This document shows, in pieces, positions 3,301 to 5,918 of a DNA stretch of 5,918 nucleotides. The position numbers and the translations under genes are program-made. Numbering within the stretch: the stretch's first letter is position 1; every line of letters begins with the position of its first letter. A model generated the notes under the pieces. That model ran no database searches and was not told the DNA's origin. It worked only from the letters and a program-made list of their open reading frames with translations. Origin of the DNA: Paracoccaceae bacterium (GTDB lineage: Bacteria; Pseudomonadota; Alphaproteobacteria; Rhodobacterales; Rhodobacteraceae); assembly GCA_003551745.1 (NCBI GenBank), contig PUNI01000075.1:1-5918 (forward strand), in the 5' to 3' direction.

Positions 3301-5918
3301 GGGCGCGTCAGCGCTGGCGACATCCAGATCAACCACGGCGTAGTTGTCGGACCGGTCGGGCAGAAAGCTGATGCCGCGGTCGAAGCGCATGTCCAGCGTG
3401 TTGTCCTGCCCCTGACCCCAGAGCATCGAGCCCACGACTTGGGTATTGTCGGTCTGGGCGCTGGTGCCGATGCGGATTCGGCCCACAGGGATGTCCAGGT
3501 CGCCGTCCATGGTGCCGTAAGGGTCGTAGGAGACCAGTCGCTGCTCCAGCGTCGGATAAGTCGTGGGCGTACGGAAGGCGCTGCCGGGGAAGGAGAAGAT
3601 GTCGGCGATCTTCTGCCCCTCGCCGAAGCCCAGCAGGTTGCCGTCGCCGCCACCCGCGACCAGGTCCCAGCCGCCGTTGCCGTAAAGCGCGTTGGCATGG
3701 CTGTTGCCGACCAGAACATCGTCGCCAGCGGTGCCGATCAGCCCCTCGATGTTGAAGAATTCCTCGGTCGCGTAGAGCCCGCCCGCGCTGGCTGCGGGCG
3801 CACTCGTCGTAGAGGTGATCTCGCCCGAGCCGTTGTTGTTGGTGCCGCTTTTCGAGAAGCTGATACTGCGGCCGAAGAGTCGGTCGAGCGTGACGGGTGC
3901 GATATTGTAGTCGAAACTGGAATTCTTGTTGGTGTAGGCTGGCCAGAGGTCACCAACCCACGTCGGCTCGGCCGCCGAATAGCGAGCAGAGCCGCTCAGA
4001 CCCGTGGCCTGCACCCTTCCGCTGGCATCGTCCTGCCAGTATTCGACGATGCCGCTGCCGTCCTCTCCCAGCGTGACCTTCACATGGCCGGTCCGTTCAT
4101 AGCGGTAATCCACGGTGACATTGCGCGTCGTGGTGCTGGTTTCGCTCGAAAAGGTGCTGCCGGTCAGGTAGCTGTAGGTCGCCGTCCCGGTCAGGGTGCC
4201 CGTGATCGTCTGGGGCGCAAAGGTCTGCAGGGCAAGGATGTCGAAGCCTTCGCCACCGTCGTAGGTGTTGTTCATCGCCGTGTTGCGCGTGATGGGCCCG
4301 CCCGCCGCCAGCAGGTCGTCGCCGTCGCCGCCGATCAGCGTGTCGTTATAGCCCTTGGCCATCAGCCGGTTGTTGCCGCCGTTGCCCTCCAGCCGGTTGG
4401 CAACCCCCGGCGCGCCGATCAGGATATCGTCATGGCCTGAGCCGATGACGTTCTCGATATCGCGCAGCGCATCGCCCTGCGCATCGCCGCGAAAGCCGCG
4501 TCCGATGCCGTCGCCGTGGAAATCGAGGTCGATGAAGATCGAGGTCGATGCATCGGCGTAGCTGACGGTATCGTTGCCCTCGCCGCCGATCATCTCGTCC
4601 GCGCCCGGCCCGCCGATGAACAGGTTGTCGCCGCCGCCGCCGATCAGCACGTTGTTGCCGCTGCCGCCGGACAGCGTGTCGTCGAACATCGCCCCTTCGA
4701 TACGGTTGTCGCGGTCGTCGCCGACAAGGAGGTAGTTGATCGGGGTTTGCGCGTAGCTGCCGCCCTGCCCCTCGGGCACGAAGGTCTGCGCGAAACTCCT
4801 GTCGGCGGTCAGATTGGTGAAGCCGGTGATCATCGCCCCCAGCGCGCCCTGCTGGCCCACCGGCTTCGACAGGTCGAAATCGGCATCGACGCGCAAGGTG
4901 TTCACCCCCGCGCCGCCGTCGATGATGAAATTCGACCAGTCGTCCGTTTCGGCCTCGGTGACGAAAACGCCGATCCTGTCATCGCCCGCGCCGGACCGCA
5001 CCGTCAGGCCGCGCGCCTCCAGCGCCGCAAGGCCGAAGGTGAACTCGGCGAAATTGTCACCGCCGCGCAGGTCGATGAGTTCCGGCACCCCGAAATCCGG
5101 CTCCGTGCCCACGACATGAATGGCGACCCGGTCGTTCGCTTCGGTCATCAGCACCCGCTCGATCCCGCGGATATGGACGTCGAGTGGGTGCCTGTCGATC
5201 AGGCTGAGCGTTTCGTCGCGCGGGCTGATGGCGTGCTGGGCCCAGTCCGGCAGCCCGGGAAAGGTGTAGAGGCTATAGGATGCGCCCGCGCGTGCGCCCG
5301 TGGCCAGGCCCGAAACGATCAAGGGCGTCGCCAGCATCCCCAGATCAAGCGTGTCATGGCCGCCGCCCCCATCGACGGTGTTGCGCCCCATGCCCATGAA
5401 GATCGTGTCGTCCCCCGGCCCGCCGATCACGGTGTCGTCGCCGCCCAGCATGATGATGGTGCTGCCTTCGGGCGGGGCCTCCAGCACATCGTCGCCCTCG
5501 GTGCCGACGATGGCATCGCCATAGTCGGGCGCGGGCGCGGCGCCGCCGAGGATGAAGCTCTCGATATGGCTGTTCTCATCGTCGAAGACCTGGAACTGGT
5601 CGTTGTAGAAATCCACCAGCGAGGCTTCGAACAGCGGGAAGCGCTCGCGCCACAGCGGGCCGATGTCGAAGTCGATCGTGCCGCCGATCTCGGTAAAGCC
5701 GAGGTCCACGGTGGCACCGAAGCCCGCGCTGAACTCCATCGCCGAGAGGACCAGTTCCAGGTCGAAATCCAGCCCGGTGCGGTTGTGCACGAAGGGCTGC
5801 GCGCGGTACTCGACCTCGACGAAGGTGTCGGCGCCGTCATAGCGCAGGTTCAGCGCGTCGACTTCGCTGAGATAGGGCGTGACGGACAGCGGCGCGACGG
5901 TCTCGCGCGTCTCGAAGC
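394..5918 (-). CDS. Giant secreted RTX calcium-binding protein with cadherin-like modules and a C-terminal dockerin (5' partial)
   Basis: This protein is probably exported by a type I (ABC) secretion system and acts outside the cell as an adhesin or matrix protein; the role is inferred from architecture. At least 1,840 residues are visible, with the stop at 394-396. The frame stays open from the GTG at 5790-5788 through 42 more codons to the window edge. That extra sequence (for example LRYDGADTFVEVEYR) is coherent beta-strand-like protein, so the GTG is internal and the start lies off the window. Domains in order: unrecognised beta-rich part (to about residue 92); RTX nonapeptide blocks at about 93-150, 354-415, 444-498, 678-723, 863-914, 995-1075 and 1498-1566; cadherin/VCBS/CSPG-like modules at 1148-1232, 1266-1378 and 1379-1473; CnaB-like module 1622-1680; dockerin loops 1681-1742; tail to 1798. 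No catalytic motif (such as HExxH) was noticed. The N-terminus, and any enzyme domain in it, is unseen. No transporter genes are in view. Confidence 0.95.
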   Translation of the reverse strand, partial: FETRETVAPLSVTPYLSEVDALNLRYDGADTFVEVEYRAQPFVHNRTGLDFDLELVLSAMEFSAGFGATVDLGFTEIGGTIDFDIGPLWRERFPLFEASLVDFYNDQFQVFDDENSHIESFILGGAAPAPDYGDAIVGTEGDDVLEAPPEGSTIIMLGGDDTVIGGPGDDTIFMGMGRNTVDGGGGHDTLDLGMLATPLIVSGLATGARAGASYSLYTFPGLPDWAQHAISPRDETLSLIDRHPLDVHIRGIERVLMTEANDRVAIHVVGTEPDFGVPELIDLRGGDNFAEFTFGLAALEARGLTVRSGAGDDRIGVFVTEAETDDWSNFIIDGGAGVNTLRVDADFDLSKPVGQQGALGAMITGFTNLTADRSFAQTFVPEGQGGSYAQTPINYLLVGDDRDNRIEGAMFDDTLSGGSGNNVLIGGGGDNLFIGGPGADEMIGGEGNDTVSYADASTSIFIDLDFHGDGIGRGFRGDAQGDALRDIENVIGSGHDDILIGAPGVANRLEGNGGNNRLMAKGYNDTLIGGDGDDLLAAGGPITRNTAMNNTYDGGEGFDILALQTFAPQTITGTLTGTATYSYLTGSTFSSETSTTTRNVTVDYRYERTGHVKVTLGEDGSGIVEYWQDDASGRVQATGLSGSARYSAAEPTWVGDLWPAYTNKNSSFDYNIAPVTLDRLFGRSISFSKSGTNNNGSGEITSTTSAPAASAGGLYATEEFFNIEGLIGTAGDDVLVGNSHANALYGNGGWDLVAGGGDGNLLGFGEGQKIADIFSFPGSAFRTPTTYPTLEQRLVSYDPYGTMDGDLDIPVGRIRIGTSAQTDNTQVVGSMLWGQGQDNTLDMRFDRGISFLPDRSDNYAVVDLDVASADAPTNNFTGEAVMYGRAEWRDEGGTLLTHATTFGVHNVIGSQMADTIRGDRADNVIEGMGGGDWMDGRGGTNTLAYGRAPEGVTLNMLADGDEGLILDNRRDGFEGAGHARGDYAVNFQRFTLSDHGDAVLIDTAIPVRTVTLSFGDGARSAILPVAELPDNDPLAFYLGAGDDHLSVVGGPRIRADLGEGDDTARVAGPGHTILGGAGDDVITIIDPGQASLAAFDAAQRTTVIDGGDGSDTVVLEGDRFTRITLTETGTIVAQNPLTELDGDATAAEKAAYIDGVNASPPILYDLRNIAFLEVGGDRFRLDPLAPEVGADRTLTILEDAREPFTLDARATQPELDTGTLFRVVALPLGAEILRPDGTSLEVGDSFAAADLAALLAVPGQDYTQASQSFVYAEAAADAPERTVPLPAAPPVPGIALGLGAPTDPLGADLGITVTELPDHGTVFHRAPLPEFLDLGITLLVEVPVDIGDTLTPEQLAGLYYQPEQDANGLAGAFAYTASHGEGLGGLSGLPVEFADGRDPAAHAGTTSQRIEIDITPVDDAPRISRLLFPMSPGGTLEGTIAASDPEGDPFTLELVEAPGRGSLDLAADGSFRYRQTTEIDFAGAEFVEEVFTVRAVQADGLASVARPQTIRIINPEVLKPIVFDPSRPDVFFEEDGTPVKLGGLGTDDIIIGADGIDNELHGFAGNNLLRGIGGNNRLYGGTGNDTLEGGTGDDLLFGGGGYNTAVFSGNRADYLIDTDDDTGVTTVTDTRTIPDHDGSDRLEDIQRLRFADGDYLLDAEATPPEIVITVRLADFAGRPLGGVEVVLDRPGGEPVSDITDAAGRYAFEIDGSSGGQFQALRAYDAATDGRPGATDALEVLRMAVGLTPGFGPATPEAFIAADMNGDGQITAVDALEVLRAAVGLESANAPRWVFVDAEADLSGIDRQAVEYDTGVTVDALTRDIEVSMTGILIGSMQEFA
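397..564 (-). other. C-terminal tail after the dockerin (residues 1743-1798), candidate secretion signal
   Basis: After the second dockerin helix come 56 residues containing W-V-F-V-D (1750-1754), an acidic stretch and an ending of T-G-I-L-I-G-S-M-Q-E-F-A. RTX substrates of type I secretion carry an uncleaved signal within roughly the last 50-100 residues, often ending in hydrophobic residues, so this segment is the natural candidate. Alternatively it packs against the dockerin as a small beta unit. Which of these holds cannot be told from sequence alone. Confidence 0.45.
565..750 (-). other. Dockerin type I-like domain: duplicated F-hand calcium loops
   Basis: Residues 1681-1742 contain two copies of a calcium loop plus helix, 38 residues apart. 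Copy 2 is canonical: D1720-x-N1722-x-D1724-G1725-x-I-x-x-x-D1731, followed by ALEVLRAAVGL. Copy 1 has D1682, D1686, G1687 and D1693 and then ALEVLRMAVGL, but Ala at 1684 where Asn/Asp is expected. Dockerin type I modules are known to be paired 22-24 residue loop-helix repeats that bind cohesins in a calcium-dependent way. The residues just before the last loop Asp, which guide cohesin choice in cellulosomes, are Ala-Thr and Ala-Val here. A generic EF-hand pair is the alternative, but the D-x-N-x-D-G...D-A-L-x-x-L-R spacing favours dockerin. Confidence 0.82.
580..715 (-). repeat. Near-identical DNA direct repeat inside the dockerin
   Basis: Positions 580-601 and 694-715 match at 21 of 22 bases (the difference is A598 versus G712). 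They lie exactly 114 bases (38 codons) apart and encode the DALEVLR helix start of both dockerin copies. The linker and loop sequences around them have diverged much more. This suggests a helix segment homogenised by gene conversion or strongly constrained in codon use. Confidence 0.9.
751..927 (-). other. Carboxypeptidase-regulatory / CnaB-like beta module
   Basis: Residues 1622-1680 read as a short beta-sandwich: V-x-V-R-L-A-D-F-x-G-R-P-L-G-G-V-x-V-V-L, then a Ser-Asp-x-Thr-Asp-A-A-G-R-Y-x-F turn. The pattern G-x-P-L-x-G-V-x-V followed by T-D-x-x-G-x-Y-x-F is typical of carboxypeptidase regulatory-like and CnaB/SdrD B-like domains. In surface proteins these serve as rigid stalks. Here it connects the last RTX block to the dockerin and probably holds the docking domain away from the RTX body. 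The assignment is by motif only. Confidence 0.65.
943..1113 (-). other. Module trailing the last RTX block (residues 1560-1616)
   Basis: The segment begins at the last RTX turn (Y-N-T-A-V-F-S-G-N-R-A-D-Y) and ends L-E-D-I-Q-R-L-R-F-A-D-G-D-Y-L-L. This D-x-A-x-F-S-G-x-R-x-D-Y ... G-x-D-x-L-x-x-I-x-x-L-x-F-A-D-G pattern very often follows terminal RTX repeats in proteobacterial proteins, where it caps the calcium beta-roll. Its presence indicates that the RTX array ends here in the usual way and that the CnaB-like and dockerin modules are additions after it. Confidence 0.75.
1093..1299 (-). repeat. RTX nonapeptide block, C-terminal and best formed (residues 1498-1566)
   Basis: About six tandem G-G-x-G-x-D-x-L-x units are visible, including GGTGNDTLE, GGTGDDLLF and GGGGYNTAV, preceded by variants with N-N in place of N-D (G-N-N-L-L, G-N-N-R-L). 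Such units fold into a parallel beta-roll that binds calcium in its turns once outside the cell, helping folding after type I secretion. This block has the most regular repeats in the protein. Confidence 0.92.
1372..1656 (-). other. VCBS/cadherin-like module (residues 1379-1473)
   Basis: The module has A-S-D-P-E-G-D-P-F-T-L-E-L near residues 1400-1412 and then G-R-G-S-L-D-L-A-A-D-G-S-F-R-Y. This matches the usual D-x-D-G-D-x-L/F-x-x-x-V ... G-x-L-x-x-x-x-D-G-x-F-x-Y pattern of VCBS, Cadherin_4 and tandem-95 repeats in bacterial adhesins. It is preceded by P-V-D-D-A-P, a variant of the V-N-D-A-P linker common at the starts of these repeats. It probably forms a calcium-stiffened beta-sandwich in the stalk. 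Confidence 0.7.
1657..1995 (-). other. CSPG/cadherin-like module (residues 1266-1378)
   Basis: It contains V-T-E-L-P-D-H-G-T-V-F (about 1271-1281), then G-D-T-L-T-P-E-Q-L-A-G-L-Y-Y-Q-P (about 1305-1320) and A-F-A-Y-T-A-S (about 1330-1336). The order of L-P-x-H-G-x-x, then G-x-x-x-T-x-x-x-L-x-x-x-x-Y-x-P, then F-x-Y is the signature of CSPG/Cadherin_3-like repeats. The region is longer than one typical unit because of an extra hydrophobic insertion after the first strand (E-F-L-D-L-G-I-T-L-L). Confidence 0.6.
2095..2349 (-). other. CSPG/cadherin-like module, more divergent (residues 1148-1232)
   Basis: It begins with L-T-I-L-E-D-A and shows A-L-P-L-G-A-E-I-L-R-P-D-G-T, G-D-S-F-A-A-A-D-L-A-A-L and then S-F-V-Y. 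The order of elements is the same as in the next module (Leu-Pro-x-Gly, Gly-Asp-x-x, Leu-Ala, aromatic beta-strand), so it is probably a related copy. An Ala/Pro-rich linker (about 1232-1265) separates the two. Confidence 0.5.
2566..2808 (-). repeat. RTX block, interrupted (residues 995-1075)
   Basis: Units include L-G-A-G-D-D-H-L, L-G-E-G-D-D-T-A, L-G-G-A-G-D-D-V-I and I-D-G-G-D-G-S-D-T-V. They are separated by 10-20 residues rather than following in tandem. The acidic G-x-G-D-D cores are retained, so calcium binding remains plausible, but this is a loosely spaced beta-roll. Confidence 0.75.
3049..3204 (-). repeat. RTX block (residues 863-914)
   Basis: The segment N-V-I-G-S-Q-M-A-D-T-I-R-G, then D-N-V-I-E-G-M-G-G-G-D-W-M-D-G-R-G-G-T-N-T-L, is followed by A-Y-G-R-A-P-E-G-V-T-L-N. 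It follows the common order of I-G-S/T-x-x-x-D-x-I-x-G-x-x-x-x-N, GGxGxD turns and a closing L-x-Y-x-x-A-x-x-G-V-x-x-x-L strand. About three repeat turns are visible, one with Trp at the hydrophobic position. Confidence 0.78.
3622..3759 (-). repeat. RTX block (residues 678-723)
   Basis: It reads F-N-I-E-G-L-I-G-T-A-G-D-D-V-L-V-G-N, then A-N-A-L-Y-G-N-G-G-W-D-L-V-A-G-G-G-D-G-N. The entry motif (N-I-E-x-L-I-G-T-x-x-D-D-x-L-x-G) is a classical start to an RTX run. The later turns are degenerate (W-D-L, D-G-N-L), so the block soon dissolves into a non-RTX stretch. Confidence 0.78.
3763..4260 (-). other. Unrecognised Ser/Thr/Asn-rich insert between RTX blocks (residues 511-676)
   Basis: This part is rich in Thr, Ser, Asn and Tyr, with T-G-T-L-T-G-T-A-T-Y, S-S-E-T-S-T-T-T and S-G-T-N-N-N-G-S-G-E. 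It has alternating polar/hydrophobic strands but no GGxGxD turns, and its composition and codons (many GTT/ATT/AAC) look different from the Ala/Asp/Gly-rich flanks. It starts right after D-G-G-E-G-F-D-I-L and ends where the next RTX entry motif begins. I recognise no family; a beta-rich insert looped out of the RTX solenoid is a reasonable guess. Confidence 0.5.
4297..4461 (-). repeat. RTX block (residues 444-498)
   Basis: The sequence I-E-N-V-I-G-S-G-H-D-D-I-L-I-G-A leads into N-R-L-E-G-N-G-G-N-N-R-L, Y-N-D-T-L-I-G-G-D-G-D-D-L-L. Just upstream lies V-S-Y-A-D-A-S-T-S-I-F-I-D-L followed by G-D-A-x-G-D-x-L. Together these give the widely seen serralysin/RTX C-terminal arrangement (D-T-V-S-Y-A ... 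G-D-x-L-x-x-I-E-N-V-I-G-S). The module is therefore intact. Confidence 0.88.
4522..4553. repeat. Short tandem DNA repeat, 16-bp period, out of codon phase
   Basis: Positions 4522-4534 and 4538-4550 share 13 identical bases (ATCGAGGTCGATG on the plus strand), with a period of 16. Because 16 is not a multiple of three, the two copies are read in different frames inside the S-I-F-I-D-L-D-F segment. It is probably a small slippage duplication or chance in a low-complexity coding context. Confidence 0.7.
4546..4731 (-). repeat. RTX block (residues 354-415)
   Basis: Tandem units include L-S-G-G-S-G-N-N-V-L, I-G-G-G-G-D-N-L-F, I-G-G-P-G-A-D-E-M and I-G-G-E-G-N-D-T-V, leading into S-Y-A-D-A-S. This is the second most regular RTX run of the protein and connects directly to the following Y-A-D-A module. 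Confidence 0.9.
5341..5514 (-). repeat. First visible RTX block (residues 93-150)
   Basis: It reads A-I-V-G-T-E-G-D-D-V-L-E-A, then L-G-G-D-D-T-V-I-G-G-P-G-D-D-T-I-F and D-G-G-G-G-H-D-T-L-D-L. The I-V-G-T-x-G-D-D-V-L entry motif and three or four GGxGxD-type turns are clear. An RTX block this early, more than 1,600 residues before the end, shows that the repeats are spread over the whole protein rather than confined to the C-terminus. Confidence 0.88.
5515..5918 (-). other. Unrecognised beta-rich segment upstream of the first RTX block
   Basis: The 42 codons upstream of the GTG at 5790-5788, plus residues 1-92, form alternating strands. They include F-D-L-E-L-V-L-S-A-M-E-F, A-T-V-D-L-G-F-T-E-I-G-G-T-I-D-F-D-I and an aromatic/acidic stretch (Y-N-D-Q-F-Q-V-F-D-D-E). 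There is no signal peptide or membrane segment in the visible part, which fits type I export but also reflects the missing N-terminus. I do not recognise the family. The strand pattern suggests a beta-sandwich or barrel-like adhesin segment. Confidence 0.5.

Noticed and set aside
1711..4440. Open reading frame of about 909 codons on the plus strand, opposite the RTX gene
   Set aside because: Its codons coincide exactly with the RTX codons in reverse complement (both frames start at positions equal to 1 modulo 3). A stop would appear only where the RTX gene uses TTA, CTA or TCA, which are rare in such GC-rich genes. The translation is Ala/Val/Gly/Gln/Arg-rich without any family motif. It is a shadow of the RTX gene.
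5788..5790. GTG as the start codon of the RTX protein
   Set aside because: The frame is open for 42 further codons to the edge and reads as sensible beta-strand protein. The GTG is an internal valine.
394..5918. CRISPR-like or DNA tandem repeat array
   Set aside because: The periodic gtcgtcgccg/ccgccgatca words are the DNA image of the RTX nonapeptides on the other strand. They vary in sequence and spacing and need no separate explanation.

Overview
The window is dominated by one very large gene on the minus strand, entering at the right edge and ending with a TGA at 394-396. It encodes at least 1,840 residues of a secreted, multi-domain RTX (hemolysin-type calcium-binding) protein. The true start lies beyond position 5918. 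The high GC content, strong G/C third-position bias and RTX style (an alphaproteobacterial-looking type I secretion substrate) suggest a Rhodobacterales-like alphaproteobacterium. That placement is inference; no taxonomic marker is present.

Layout in protein order (right to left): an unrecognised beta-rich segment (5918-5515); a first RTX block (5514-5341); a long degenerate RTX/beta region; two RTX blocks (4731-4546 and 4461-4297) around a segment typical of RTX proteins; an unrecognised Ser/Thr/Asn-rich insert (4260-3763); RTX blocks at 3759-3622, 3204-3049 and 2808-2566; three cadherin/VCBS/CSPG-like beta-sandwich modules (2349-1372); a final, best-formed RTX block with its usual trailing module (1299-943); a carboxypeptidase-regulatory/CnaB-like module (927-751); a dockerin type I-like pair of calcium loops (750-565); and a 56-residue tail (564-397). 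Residue numbers used below count the codon at 5790-5788 as residue 1. This is only a reference point, because 42 further in-frame codons are visible upstream.

Downstream of the gene (393-1) there is no credible complete gene. Positions 128-1 on the minus strand read as the C-terminal part of an IS66-family transposase, cut off at its 5' side and running out of the left edge. Between it and the RTX stop lie about 265 bases holding two inverted repeats, one with perfect 12-bp arms.

No operon partner (type I secretion ABC transporter, membrane fusion protein or cohesin protein) is visible. The most interesting point is a dockerin-like module at the C-terminus of a giant RTX protein. It implies a cohesin-like partner or a calcium-dependent docking event at the cell surface. 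I see no evidence of a wholly new system.
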